From: Trochalopteron elliotii
Taxonomy: Eukaryota; Chordata; Aves; Passeriformes; Leiothrichidae
Direction: 5' to 3'
Assembly: GCA_024734555.1 (NCBI GenBank)
Contig: JANPWX010000061.1
Coordinates: forward strand, 2,364,613-2,428,612
DNA: 64,000 bases
Under the pieces are notes generated by a model. That model saw only the letters and a program-made list of their open reading frames with translations, was not told the DNA's origin and did not search any database. How positions within the stretch are numbered: the stretch's first letter is position 1; each line of letters opens with the position of its first letter. Positions 25,801 through 38,972 of the stretch are shown here, in pieces. The translations under genes were made by a program, and so were the position numbers.

Positions 25801-28800
25801 CTAAGCATCAATCTTCTAGAGTATCAGAATTGGAATTGTTTAATGCCATTTCTGTGAACTGCAGATAGACAAAGATCAAAAACTTCAGATTAATTAAGAT
25901 GATCAGTTGTACATACAAACAGGCTACCTACTCACCTCAGATCTCATCAAAACTAAAGTACCAGATCTCAGCAGATCAACTCAAATGACTCCATTGACTG
26001 GCTTTGCTCAAAGACTGAGCACACAAAAAAATTCAAAGATGGCAGAAGAAAAATAATATCCCTCATGTTTCTTGTAGAACCAGGAGCATAGTCCTCCAAG
26101 TACCTCTTCTCTGAGTGAGCCATCTGCTCTGAACAGGCAGTTTAAATGCCAATTCACTAAAAGGTTTCCCTCAGCCTCATCTCTTGTTTCTCTAGTTTCA
26201 CCATCTGTTTCATTCTGGTCATTTCCACACTGACACCTTTTATCTTTTACTCTATCAGTGAGCACAGGTTTTTCAGCACTTGGACTGTAGCTAACACAAA
26301 GGGATGCCAAGTAAGACTTACAGATTGCTGTAGCAATGGATAATTCAGCGTGAAGTCATGGAAAAATGTATTGTTTGAAGTCAAGTTTAAAGCAGATGTG
26401 TAATGACAAGGCAATACACTTGGCTAAAGCTGTAAGTGCCATTTAATTTAATTAATCATTCAATACCCTATCTCCAGTGCTGTAGCCTCCCCTTGCTGCT
26501 ACCTCTAGCCATGCCTGTCACTGGTACAGGTGCATATCTACTCATTATGTCTACACAGCCTACAGCTCTGTAATGTCATGTGATGTGATGTGGTCACACA
26601 TCTCTTTTCCAGCTGGTAGAAAATACTGTATCTATTAACAATCCACTTCCTCTCCCACTTTTTTTCCCCCAGAAAAATCCTGACAAATCTTTCTGATGTG
26701 ATGTAAACCTAGACATTTACACGTACACAAAGTACTGATACAGACCTTAATATAAAATAATATTAAATCATTCAAGCATTTTCACTTTTAAGTAAAACAG
26801 AAGAGATTGACAGGATTATAGCAGGATGTGACAATGGTTAGTTTCTATTCACAGCAGTAACTCTATAGTGGAACAGCAAGAGTTACTTGCCATAATGGTC
26901 TATTTCAAAGCTCAAGTATTATTGTTACCCTCATTCTCCACCTCAGAGCAGTGACCTAAAGTAGTGCTAAGTGCCAGTAGTCTTTAGGGACAACCTCTGA
27001 GCCCAGCTGCTGCCATCCCCTGTGAGAGATGAAGAGCTCTACCAGCAGTGTCTCTGAGCTTCTGCTGCTGTGAATACACCATTTCTTGCCCTGCCAGATA
27101 TACAGGCACCTTAGGAATGCAGAAGGTTGTGTTTGAGTCATAACGTGATCCTACTTACTCATGTCTCACACCTCTTCACCAGACTTTCACAGCTGCTTGC
27201 TGTTTCCATCCACACTGCACTCCAAAGTGGCAGGACACAGGCACTGGAAGCAGGATCTATACGTCTGAATGGAAAAAGCTCAAGTGCTGCTTTCTCATTT
27301 AAAGTAATCTAGTGATCTCAACAGAGGAAGCAAACCATTTTAAGGCCCTTCTGAAAGTATATTTAGCTCTTAGCACAGCCACTGATGGTGTGAAAACAGT
27401 GATACAACAAGTAGAGAGATGGGACAAGTTGCAGTATGGCACTCACTGGCACTGTCATCAGAGCAAAGAGCCCATTCCTGACTCCCCTGAAGGCATGGAC
27501 AAGCAGTCAGCATAACTCCACTCCTCCAGTACTCTATTCCCACAGATATTTGTGTGTGTTATTTATGGTGTGGCCTACAAATTCCAGGTAGAGGCAACAC
27601 ATCATAGCAGAGCTTGAAGAGGTCCTTAGAGACAGGAGCTGGAACTCAGTGTGCTGACCTGATTTGTTCTGTGCTGAGCAAAAGCCAGAGGATAGGAACT
27701 AACATAAAGTATTGGGAAGACTTTCCTGAAGCAGTAAACAATGTACTGGAAGCAGAAGAGAAGCTGCAAATGGACCCAAATTTAATACTAAGCACTGTGG
27801 TTCCAAAATACTGAATATCAGTGCTGAAATATAAAGGTTCTTTTAAGATTCCAAATTTACACAGAGGTGGAAAATGCACTTTTCCCAGGACTATGCTGTC
27901 ATGACCCACAGCATTTCACAAGATGAGTTTGCTAATATATCGTACATCATTTTAATCTTGATACACAACACACTGCATGTTAAAATGAGGATATCCAGAA
28001 CAAGTCTAAGGCACCTTACATCCTGTTTGTTAATTGTCACAGTGAGATTGTGTCTGATCAGATGACCTTCACGTTCAATTCTTTACCCTTTAATCCCACT
28101 GCTGCTTTGCTCTTTACTAACCAAGCAATTATCCTTCTAACACAATGCAGCCTCACCACTGGAGATGACCCCACCTGTGAAAGGTTTTAAATGGATACCT
28201 GTAGTGATGTTATAATAATATTAAACCAATCAGCAATAGATAAGCACCCTCCTTTGAATTGAACCATCCCCAGCATACAGCATGGGACTGCTGGGTTGTA
28301 TTAGCTCTATACTACCTTAGCACAGCTCCCTCAGCTTTTAACCAACCTGACGCTCTTCCTGCATTTGTCCTTTGCTGAGCACAAGCAGGCTCACAGCTTC
28401 CTGTGTGATGGTGATAACATATGTCTGACTTTGTTGTTGTCAGCTGGAGTGAAGGGGAAGACAATGCCCTTTGAACTGTGAAAAGCAGTATAAAGCTTAT
28501 CAGATCCTCTCCAGATATCACTGAAGGAAATGGGCTGGAAGAGTTGGCCCCACATAGGAAATACATATAAAAACCTGTCAGTACTAATCTTTCTGAAATG
28601 TCATTAAAAACATACTTTTGCAAATCTGAGTCCTTGCTAGACAATGTCATTTGTACAAAGAGAACTGAAGTAAAAGTGGAGAGGAAGAACTGTACAGCAC
28701 ACATTGCACTAAAGCACATATCACTCAGTAGTCAGGAGCATCAAGACCACTTCATTTTACAGTGCCAAAACAAACTGCTCTTAGTGATTATTCCTCTGGT

Positions 28801-31800
28801 CCTTTTCTGAAGTGGAGCTTTAAAGGTCATGTACTGTATAAAACATTATATACAACTTTTCCTGCTAAACAGTTAATTGGGGGGCTTTGTTTATCTGCAA
28901 AGCCTTCTAGATGAACTGTAGCAAAGTAAGATCATGGAATGATCCCCACAAAAACTCCACACGTAATAAAAATATATATTTTCAGGCTAGTGTTAGGGTA
29001 TATGTCCTTACTGTCCTGCCAGACATTGTAGGCAGCATTAGTATATAAAACTTTCAATATGAAACATGCAGTTTTATAATGATAAAACACCTATGTGATT
29101 TACCTTGTACTATATAGTCACGAAAACAGTTAAACAGCACAAACACAGAGGTTGTAGAAGAAAAAAAAATCACTTGGATATTTTTATATAATAGTTGAAA
29201 AAAAATCCAAACAAAATACTAGTAACAAACACAAGGTTGAAAAGATTATGAGCAGAGATCCAGGAAACTCGATTCCTCCCTTTGATGTGCTCCCTTTGTG
29301 GCTGTGGCAACACCAGTTGAAAAGCCATTTTTCAGTTCTTCACTGACATAACTGGGGAACATTTCTAGTTAATACAACTGGAGATGAATACAAGGGAAAA
29401 AAAAGAGAAAGAAGTATAATCTATTGCTCAATTTAGGTAACTAAAAGAAAAAAAAAACCTAAATCTGCAGATGTCAGGTGAAGCATCAGCAACAGAAGTG
29501 CTTCACAATCTTTTCAGAGAAAAGATTTTCATTTGCTGTGGGTTTTTGTTGCCCCTATAGCAGCATTAATACTCATACATATGAAAACCTTGTGTTTCAC
29601 ACTCAGGACACTTGCTCTCTTAATCAATGATTGAATAATTTAGGAGTCATGAAATCCCACTGGAGATCATTCTGATGATTTCTGCATAAGAATGTAAGCA
29701 AGAGTAAATATTATTCTCCATGCTATTTAAAAATCTATTTTAAAATAGCATCCAGGCAAGTTTATTGGCAGGACTGAACACACAACGTTCCACTGCAAAT
29801 CTGCCCCAATTTATCAATGCTGTACTCTGTTCCAGGTCTCTGTCACAGTGCAAGTTTCATATTTCCTGTAGAAAGGAAAAGGAGAAGTCACGTTTTCTGA
29901 TATGGGGTCTTTGTTGTTTTTTTGTTTGGGTTTTTTTTTTCCCTTATATTTATAGCTTTTGAAATTATGTGGAAAGAATGCAGCTGGCTGATGTCAGCCA
30001 GCAACCTGTACCCATGTGGCTTTGCTCAGAAACTGCTGCCCAGTTTCAGGAGCTCAGCCTTCTACTGGACAAATCCAAATCCCAGACTTAGGACCATAGC
30101 TTAGTGATTGTTAGTAAAGCAGAAATTAGCTGTTTAGAACTCTACTGTGTCACTGCCAATATATACTGAGAGCCCTGAACTCCCTCTCCTTGAAAGGAGG
30201 ATCAGTCTATCAGACCAGGCAGGGAGGAGCAGAAAGGAAACACTCCTGAGAGGAAAATGAGGCACTGAACTATTTTGCTCAAGGTCCCTCAGGAAGCCTA
30301 TAAAAGAACCAGGATGAGCTTTTCCTTAGTCCTGGTCTACCACAAGGTCATCTTACTTTTTAAGTCTCACAATACTTAGATTTTTTTCACCACTAGGTTA
30401 CTTTCTCTGACAGGAGTTATATCTTCTGTTTTCATTATTTGCAGGAGCTTTCAGAAATATCAGGATCACATATCTGTTTTTTGCTTGCTCGTATTTTGTT
30501 CAATTTTGTTTACTTATAGAGACTTTCTCAAATGAAGTCCAAGTGTTCACAGAGCAGTATATAAAGCAGCAAGGTAAAAAAGTCATCTTTCTGCTCACTG
30601 ACCCAATAAATCTTGACAAGGTGACAAGAGAGGGGCACAGTTCCCTTTCCTGTATTATTTCACATAGCTTAAATTCTGGAAATCAGAAAATAGAGATTTG
30701 ACCTTCCAAGAGGGGCGGGAACTGATTTTTTTTTCCCTACTTTCCATTTCAAAATGAAATTCAGAACTGGGATCCCACAGTATCCAAAATTTTATCCCAT
30801 GAGGGCAAAATAATCCACCATTACCTGGACACTTGATGGTAACAATTCAGAGAGATGAACACAGACAGCTGAGGTCACCCAGCTGTACCTTTTACACAGC
30901 CAACAAATCCTAGGGGTTCAGGAACTTTTGTGCAGTGACACTAAAGATGAACCTGTCACTGCCTTAAAATACAATAAAATAAATTAATAGGCATGTGCCA
31001 TCTCAAAAACATTAGGTCAAAACCTACAACAGTTATTATTATCACACACAGTTATTTCTAAAGACCACTAATGCAAGTGGATCCTGAGACAAAGCATGAG
31101 GGTGCCCATACTCAGAATGTGCTATTCAAGCTCTGCTGGCAAAAATCACTACAGGCTGATCTGTTCCAATGGGGAATAAACCAGAGTAATTTCAAATTCT
31201 GTAATGTTATAAGGGACCCAGGGTTAAGAACACTTGTACTCCAAGGCCAGTAAAGTCAGACAGAACAAAAAGTGAATAAATACCAGACCAGCTCTGGAAC
31301 AGGAATAGTTCAAGAGGCAAACAGCTTGTAAGAGCAAATCGATGCATCTTGTGTCATGTCATGCAGTCTTGTAACTGCAAAAGGGAACTGTTTGTCATGT
31401 GTTACATATAATGAACAATTAGAACAATATTCCCTGGGTTCTCACTAAAAGGGCTCCCTGTACAATGACCTGGGAAAAACGTGTCCAAAATATGCTCAAT
31501 GCAGCTGTTAATCTGTAAAATTTACTGCAACAGCCTCTTTTCTGAAGCTCTTTTTGTGGAGAAGTTTGAAATAATCTGTAATTTAATCCTTTAAATGTAT
31601 TTGTAATTCCATACTCCAAAATTTTTGCAAGGTGCAAGCATTGTTAGGTATGCCTCTAAAACCTAGGATTAAGAACTGTATAAATCACAAGATCATGGAT
31701 TGATTTTATCCACTCTCAGGATTCCTCTTCCTGCCCAGCAGGTGCAAAACATTTCTGCATGGCTGTTAACGCTGTGACATCTCATGCCTAGCAGGGAAAG

Positions 31801-32604
31801 AAAAGTGAAAAATAACTTTTTATTTACTCAAACATGATTCAGGAGAGATGACACCCTGGTGAAGACAAGGAAGAGAACTTGAATAAACTAATCCAGGAGA
31901 TTTTACAAGAAGTCTGTGATACCTAGCTGAAAATGGTATCTTGAGGATTTTGCTTAAGAATAAAGCACATAAGGATGTTGTCTACAGCTCCCTTCCCTTT
32001 ATCCTCATTCTGCTGGCAGGATTAGTTTGAAGATTATTTAAAATTAGATGAAAGAATTAACTCTGAGGACTATTCAGTACACAAGTTAGTTAGAAACAGC
32101 CACTTCAATTGTTCCAGTTTGATCACAGCTGTGACCAGCTCACCTGATTTGTTCCCTGTTGTGGCTGTATTAAATCCCTGTGCAGTCGGTTCCTTTCACA
32201 CCACAGTTCTCTCTCCTCAGGCCCCTGTTTCTTGCATGAGTCAAGCATTCAAAAACCTTTCTGTCTAAGCTTATTCTCACCTCTGCACCGATCTGGATTC
32301 TGCAGCTTGATCAGCTTTTCTTCATCAATGCTTTTCCTTCACCATCTGGCACAGGGAGATCCATTATTATCCATTTTGGCAGGGCACAGTGACAGTCCCA
32401 GAACCTCATCCCACCTCCTCTGGCAGGTCTGAGCCTCTCAGCTGACCCTTCCTGCCTGGCTGGGAGCTCAGCTCCATCTCTGTCACGTTCCAGCTGGACT
32501 CAGTCACTTCTGAAACGAAAGGGCTCTTCAGAGAAGCCGAGCACAGGGCAGGAATAATTTCTTATGCCTTAAAAGTCGTACATGGGACTGAAACCTCCAT
32601 TACC

Positions 32605-32815
32605 ACATTACCATAGAATGGTTTGGCGTGGAAGGGACCTTAAACGACATCCAGTTCCTGCCATGGGCAGGGACACCTTCCACTATCCCAGGCTGGTCCA
32701 AGCCCCATCCAACCTGGCCTGGGACACTTCCAGGGATGGGGCAGCCACAGCTTCTCTGGGAAACCTGCACCAGGGCCTCAGCACCCTCATAGGGAAGGAC
32801 TTTTTCCCAATATTA
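32605..32815 (-). mobile_element. CR1 LINE 3' fragment
   Basis: The plus strand carries ACCATAGAATGGTTTGGCGT, GGAAGGGACCTTAAACGACA, CCATGGGCAGGGACACCTTC, CCAACCTGGCCTGGGACACT and CAGCTTCTCTGGGAAACCTG, a well-preserved reverse-complement CR1 3' end. It is less diverged than the copy at 10.5 kb. It is truncated at its 5' side, where it meets the AT-rich tract beginning near 32811. Confidence 0.9.
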
Positions 32816-32975
32816 TACATATATATATAAAATAAATAATTTCCACAATATTACAGATATTATAATATATGTTAAAACACATACTATAATATATATATTA
32901 TATACTGCAATACATTATAACATAGGCTATATATATATTTACATTATATATATATATACATACACTATATCCAGT
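32811..32975. repeat. AT-rich / (TA)n low-complexity tract
   Basis: Interrupted TA dinucleotide runs (ATATATATAT, TATATATATATA) over about 165 bp, directly abutting the CR1 at 32605-32815. It is probably length-variable. Confidence 0.85.
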
Positions 32976-33069
32976 AAAAACTGGATTAATTACTCTTCTA
33001 TCACCAAAAGACTCGTAACTATCAAGCCTTTGAAGAATCGCTACAAATACTTAACAGAGAGGGTAAATA

Positions 33070-33565
33070 AACGCGGTTTTGCAGGCTGGAGGGGGTGCAA
33101 CAGTTCCCCCTAGCGCCTGCCGCGCAGAGCAGAAACCCTGCTGCGAAAGCTCTCAGGGCTGCTCAGCCTTTAAAAAGCACGGAATAAAACAGGTGTATTA
33201 CAAGCGCATTCCAAACAGAAAGAGGAGCGGCGACGGCAGAGGGCAGGACGGGTGAGGCGGTGCCCCCTCAGTGCCCGCCCGCGCCATGGCCCGTGAGGGG
33301 AGGCCATGGCCCCGTGAGGGGAGGCCATGGCCCGTGAGGGGAGGCCATGGCCCCGTGAGGGGAGGCCATGGCCCGTGAGGGGAGGCCATGGCCCGTGAGG
33401 GGACGCCATGGCCCGTGAGGGGAAGCGGTGCCCCCTCAGTGCCAGGGCACGGCTGAGGCCCGGCCAGGCCATGGCGGCCGCCCGCTGAGGGGCCCGCAGC
33501 CCCGGGATCCCGCGTGTTCCCGTCGGGAACGGAGGCTGTGTGGGTCCGTCACTGAAGCACAGCAT
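33070..33565. promoter_or_regulatory. CpG-rich block (CpG-island-like)
   Basis: About 500 bp with many CpGs (for example AGCGCCTGCCGCGC and GAGCGGCGACGGC) in a window where CpG is otherwise very rare. It contains the minisatellite and sits between two CR1 copies, about 1.6 kb beyond the inferred FAM171B 3' end. It could be an unannotated promoter, or a GC-rich repeat with no promoter role. No gene start is supported here. Confidence 0.45.
33284..33424. repeat. Minisatellite, 7 units of 20-21 bp
   Basis: Seven tandem copies of a unit reading CCATGGCCCGTGAGGGGAGG, with a 21-bp variant carrying an extra C in copies 2 and 4. Copies 6 and 7 end in slightly different bases. The array is flanked by a 19-bp direct repeat (GCGGTGCCCCCTCAGTGCC at 33257-33275 and 33425-33443), so a larger 168-bp unit may also have been duplicated. 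The long minus-strand frame at 33170-33565 is a product of this repeat. Confidence 0.93.
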
Positions 33566-34015
33566 CCACTGGGCTGCGAAACTCCTCCGAGGCCAGCGAG
33601 TCCAGGCTATCTATGACCAACACCTGCTGTGACCAGCGCCCCAACACCAGCGTCGTGTCCCGAATTTCCTTGAACACCTCCAAGGGGCAGTGACGCCTCC
33701 CTGGGCAGCCCGTTCCAAATCTAATCCCCCTTTCTGTGGAGAAATTCTTACTAATGTCCACTGTACACCTCTCCTAGCACAGCTGAACGCTTTGTCCTCT
33801 CGTCCCGTCACTTATTGTTACCTGGGAGAAGAGCCCGACGTCCATCCGCCCTCCTTTCAGGGTGTTGTAGGGAGGACAAAATCTCTGGATATAAACAACC
33901 CCAACTCCCTCAGCTGCTCCTCGTCACCCTGGTGCTCGTGCCCCTGCACCATCTCTGTTAAACCATCTCTATTAAACTATCTCTATTGCTTACCTCAAAA
34001 TTCAACGGGCTGAAC
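33565..34015 (-). mobile_element. CR1 LINE fragment
   Basis: The plus strand holds TTGAACACCTCCAAGGGGCA, CCTCCCTGGGCAGCCCGTTC, CTGTGGAGAAATTCTTACTA, TTACCTGGGAGAAGAGCCCG and AACCCCAACTCCCTCAGCTG, a reverse-complement CR1 of a different subtype from the copy at 32.6 kb. It begins just past the CpG-rich block. The open frames across it on both strands are remnants of the element. Confidence 0.85.
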
Positions 34016-35189
34016 TAAAACATCAGCAGAAAATGAATGAGTGGGTTTGGCTAGCTTAGTTCTTTTGGCAGTCTGGAGAGCAGGATCAGGTCACTGAAGA
34101 AATCACTGACAGGAATATAAGCTGGGAGGGGGACTAAGCCCTTGATTTAAATGTATTTTTAAAATCAGATTTAAATTTATTAAACTGAATTTGCTACAGT
34201 AAGATCACTCAGCTTCTCTCATATAATCACACAATTAATACTGTCTCTGTAAGACTCTTAGAAGGAAGAGAATGACAGATGCATTGATCAGGGAGAAACT
34301 GATGAAGAGGATGTTTGTCCCATATGTAAGGAGGTGTTATTAAGGAAAATGTTTCAGTTCCCTTAGTACAGGTTAGGAAGAAAATTTGTTCTCTGCCTTT
34401 CTACAGTTCTCTAGTGATAGAATAAATATACAAGGAAAAATATCTGACAGTTGTTACAGCCCTTTTGCAATCTGGGAAAATGTGGAAGTCTTAGGAGCTA
34501 AAATGTGGGTGGAGAGGAAGGAGGAGAAGAAAGCGGAAGACTATTTAGTATTGCTATGTGATTTTTCATTTTTCTTATTTTTGGAAATTGGAATTCATTT
34601 TCTGTAGATACATCTATGGTAATGCTCACATTAAATACCTAAAATTTTGGGTGGACCACCAAGGAACTGGAGAAATGGCTCTGCAGTGAAATGTCCACAG
34701 AGAAAAACATGCACTTCTTATTCTCATTCTAATAGAATTTAGAAGCTGAACAACTTGTGAATGCAACAGAGAAAACAAGACTGAACAGCTACCTTGGAAA
34801 TCCTTGTAATAACTACAGAGCATTTCCAGCATAGGAAAGTGCTGCAATAAATATTTTTAAACCAATATTTTGAGGGTCTTTGAGTGTATCTTATAGCTTG
34901 TCACTTATTTCTCTGCCTTACTGTAACTGACTTTGATGCCTAAAATCACAAACTAAACAATATTAAATGATTAAAAGTGGTTACCTTCAATGAAAGTCCT
35001 TCAGGTGCAAGTGTGGCAAAATGCACACAATACAAGACTCCAACAACTGCAAAGGTTGAACAAATTAGCATACTTAATAGAAATCATCCAATTAGAGGAA
35101 CATTTAATTAAGTAACCCCCCTTTTGGTTCTGCCCCCCACTGAAGTCCTCAACATACAGCTTCAAAGATACTCAAAATTTCAGACATGG
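34016..35189. other. Spacer between FAM171B 3' end and CR1
   Basis: AT-rich sequence with no recognised gene or repeat. A further minus-strand AATAAA near 34180 could serve as an alternative, more distal FAM171B end. Confidence 0.4.
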
Positions 35190-35208
35190 ATAACTTTTTC
35201 AAATTTTT

Positions 35209-35214
35209 TTTATT
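35209..35214 (-). terminator. Candidate distal poly(A) signal of FAM171B
   Basis: The minus strand reads AATAAA in the context GCAATATAATAAAAAAAATTTG. It is the only canonical hexamer on this strand between the FAM171B stop and 35.2 kb other than the one inside the LTR. A run of A residues follows directly, so internal priming could mimic a 3' end here. RNA evidence would be needed to confirm cleavage. Confidence 0.4.
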
Positions 35215-38200
35215 ATATTGCATAAGCTGTAACATTTTACAAATCTTAGTTACATTTTCAGCAACAGATACACTGATACTGTAGTAAATAGAGAGTTGAA
35301 AAGACACCTCTGACAAAATATAAAAAGGTAGAAATACTTAAAACCAGGATGCCAATATCAAGAATGCTTTACATAAACAATATCCATACTAGAGTTTTTG
35401 AAAATAATTGCCAAGGTCATGAAGCTTTTGTTGAATATAAGGCTCCAGAATCCAAGGTGGTGAGCAGTGTCAGTGCCATGAGTTCACCTGCCTTGCAACA
35501 TCCAGAGCCAGGCTTTGTATGAACAACATGCTCTAATGAGCACTAAAATCTGCCTTTCTACACAGTGACATGTAAAAATAGTACTGTTCTAACATGGACT
35601 GAAGTGCAACAAGTGCTTCAAAGGAACTAAATCCATTACCTGGGGAATAAAGTACCAGGATGTTTTGGGGAGGGAGAATACAGGAATGTTCAGTAAGTCC
35701 TAAAACTGATTGAAAAAATTCATTTGGTAAAACAGTTTTCAGGCTGAGAGTGCTAGCACAAGAAGAAATGACAGAGTTTTGCCCTGCCAGTCTTAAAAAA
35801 ACCTGAAGCTTTTTTTTTTCCAGAACATAATGAATACTCCTTTTAAAAGAAAACAAAGCTCAGATTCAAGTCATTTAAACCACCTTTCATATAAATTCTT
35901 TAACACAAATGTAGCTGCCTACTGTTAGAAGTGTGGCACAAATTAGTACAAATTACTATCAAAGAATGCTCATCTTTAACTCTGTAGGCATAGTACTGTG
36001 TTTTCATACTATCACTGAATTTTTTTAAAAAAATTAAAAAGCAATTAAAAAACAATGCAGGTTAGGCTCCAAATTGAGATAAAAATTGGTTCTGGAAAAT
36101 AACAAATACGTACCCATCTCCATACACTTTCTGCTGCTACTGGCAAGCAAAGTTAGCAGCTGAAAAAAGGACTTTTATCATAGTGTTTATATATAAACAT
36201 ATATTAATTTCATTTTTGAAGTTAATATCCCAGTCGGTTTCCTACCTGTCAATCCAGTGACTTCAAGATGCTTGCACTTGATGTACAAAGTTGAATCAGA
36301 TCCCATATGCACATTTTGAAAAGACACTACTGTTCAGATTGCTAAAGATATATTTTTAAAATTTCTTTCCAAACATAAAATACAAACCCCAGGTTTTACA
36401 ACAATTACCATCATCATCAACATGCAGAATTCAGTATTCCAACATAAAAACCATTAAATCTGCCTTTTAAAATATTATAAAAGCTACATAATTGTATGAA
36501 ATCAGGGGGTTTTGGCTAACAGAAAAAAACAACAAAATGTGCTTTTCAGATAGTCAGATGTCCCACTGATAAAATAAGTCTGATGAAAAAGAAAGGCACT
36601 TCAGCAGGCTAATTTATCTCCAGGTTTTCCTCATGTAAAGTACTAGACAACAGATGTAGTGCACTGCCTTTTCATTTGCACAGTGTTTGATCAGTAGTTG
36701 TGACACTTTGTCACTTTTTAACTAACAAGAATTTATATTGGTGCCCGTTCATTTCATCCTCTTTGGTACAAATTACTGCATAAAAACAAAGGACACAACT
36801 AAATATTTCTCAATCCTGGATTATTATTGGTGGGTCACCTCTAGCTTTATAGTGGTAAATAATGTCCCTAATCAACACAGAATTTTTACTTTCAGGTTTG
36901 TAAAACCAGAGTTCTATTTTCTGACTGTACTTTAAAGATCTTTTTTTCTCTTAATAAAAATGTGATTTTTAAGTGGGTTCCCCACCTTTTTTTTTTTTTT
37001 TTCCCACATATAATATCTAGCATTTGGTAACAAGCTAAAAATTACTGTCAATTGTCAAGGTAAGCAACCTCCAGATTCAAAGAAGTCAAAACCTCTGAAT
37101 GTTTCCCCAGCCTTTCCAAGAGCCATGTGCCACAAATCCTTGCTAATTTTTGTACAGGCCTAATTCTGGCACCAGCATTTTAACAGTCTGTTAATGCCAC
37201 AAAGAGCCAACAGGAAAAAAAAATCTTAAAAAATAAATTCAGTGATTCCTATAAATTCATATGTTGAAATCATATAGAGAAATATAGAAAACCATTAGTT
37301 TGACTACCAAAACAAACTTCACTGTCACATTCTGTCTTCTCCACAGGTTACACATCATGTAGAATTTTTTGTGGAATTAAAATTTTTAGAGCTCAGCATA
37401 GGCAAACTCCTTTTTTAAGGATCTAAAACCAAAAAGAATTCTAGCCTCTAGCAGGCAATACAGATTTTTCCAGTGCATAAATTCCAACATACAGCTGGAA
37501 GGTGAAGACTGAGACAATATATTCTGAAATATTCTGTATGAATATAAATCATAATCATAATAATTTTAGAGTTGGATTTCTAGTCCTTTTTCTATGATGA
37601 CCAGATAGACAGATCTCTGTCAGAGAACAAGAACAACGGAGTGCCAAACTTGTTTCCTTTGAACTCACATTAATAAATCCATTTACAGTACTCTGTATTT
37701 TTTGATGATACAAGTAAGTTTGAGAAATTAGGTCTTTTTGGTATATACAATGGAAAATGCATTTAAAAAATCTGAAATATTACTGCAGGTGAACAAAATT
37801 TCAAGTGAAGGAACTTAATATGAATTCCTCAAAACCGTTAGCTTGTTAGGGACTTTCTATTACGTTCAACAGAATGTATAAATAATACATTCTGTATTGT
37901 GTATATGTGTATGTATAATAATCTCTTTTTGGAAAGGGAGCCATCAGAACCAATGGAATTTTGCAAACAGGGCAATGTTGAACCTCAAGAGCAGCTTTCA
38001 GAAGAAATGTGCATATAGAAATTGATTCCTACTAATGTATATAACAAAGCAAAGGATGAAATGGTCAATATCTGGGCCTAGAAAGTCACATAAAAATCCA
38101 GCAGAACAGCACATTACAAAAAAAAAAGTTCTGTGAAAATATATTTGGTATTGGAGAAGAAAATTCCTGTTACCTAGAAAGAGAACCAAAGCATGCTAAT

Positions 38201-38294
38201 ATGACAAGCCACCTTCACATCTGAAACAGATGAATCATAATTAAACGTCTTTTGGGTTCTTTAGGCCAATTTAATTCCAGACTTATTTGCACAC

Positions 38295-38972
38295 TGTAGT
38301 GGTTTGGCCCTGGCTAGATGCCAGGCACCCACCAAAGCCACTCTTACCAATCCCTTGCACGAAGTGGACAGAGGAGAGAAAATATAATGAAAGGTTCATG
38401 AACTGAGATGAGGACTGGGAGAGATCACTTACTGAGTACTGACTTGGGAATGTTAACTGAATTTATTGCTGACAAAACTAGAGCAGGATAATGACAAGTC
38501 AAATAAATCCCAGAAACACCTTCCCCCCACCCCTCCCTCTTTCCCAGCTCTACTTCCTCCCCTCAGTGACACAGGGACACAGGAATGGGTCAGTTTATCA
38601 CACGTGGTTTCTGTCACTGCTCAGGGACACAAGTCTTTCCCCTGCTCCAGTGCAGGGAGGCTGCTCTCCATGAACTTCTCCAACTTGAGTCCTTCTCAGG
38701 GCCAACAGTTCTCCACAAACTGCTCCAACATGGCTCACTCTTCCACAGGGTGCAGTCCTTCAGGCCCAGCCTGCCTCCAGCGTGAGTCCCCCACAGGCCC
38801 ACAAGTACTACCAGGAAACCTGCTGCAGCATGGGTCTTCTCTCCACAGGCCCTGCCAGGAGTTTGCTGCAGCACAGGTTTCCCAGGGGTTCACAGCCTCT
38901 TTCAGGCATCCTCCCCAGGCTGCAGGTGGATATTTGCACTCTGTGAGTTGCAGGGGGACAGTTGCTTCAGTG
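38295..38972 (-). mobile_element. Endogenous retrovirus LTR fragment (3' part), minus orientation
   Basis: The block starts TGTAGTGGTTTGGCCCTGGC and is the reverse complement of an LTR end (a CA terminus on the minus strand). I recognise it as a common songbird ERV LTR: tandem CTCCA-type motifs, a poly(A) signal at 38467, and C-rich stretches at 38521-38560. It is truncated at its 5' side, where it abuts an oppositely oriented LTR at 38973. The open frames here (such as 38466-38990) come from the GC-rich LTR and are not genes. It carries no retroviral protein-coding sequence. Confidence 0.75.
38462..38467 (-). terminator. LTR-derived AATAAA in FAM171B sense
   Basis: The LTR fragment at 38295-38972 lies in minus orientation, so its own poly(A) signal (AATAAA in GTCAGCAATAAATTCAGTT) is in the same sense as FAM171B transcription. 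It sits about 3.3 kb past the stop codon. It could act as a proximal cleavage site; usage is not shown by sequence alone. Confidence 0.4.

Larger units (their letters stand above)
10991..32604. other. Intergenic, no supported gene
   Basis: About 21.6 kb without a splice-consistent coding series on either strand. It contains microsatellites, short tandem duplications, a 13-bp inverted repeat and A/T tracts. A sequence at 23849-23890 (TAGAATCACCCAAACTATC and following) might be a very old CR1 3' end. By human synteny a convergent gene such as ZSWIM2 might be expected on the plus strand downstream of FAM171B, but I could not find its exons. Confidence 0.5.

Noticed and set aside
28312..28719. 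135-codon minus-strand frame
   Set aside because: No recognised domain, TTG-type start, and no splice-compatible neighbours.
33170..33565. 131-codon minus-strand open frame rich in P, H, G, A and R
   Set aside because: It is produced by the 20-21 bp minisatellite and the GC-rich flank; the repeats run through it and no splice or start context supports a gene.
33690..34013. 107-codon plus-strand frame
   Set aside because: It is the antisense of a CR1 fragment.
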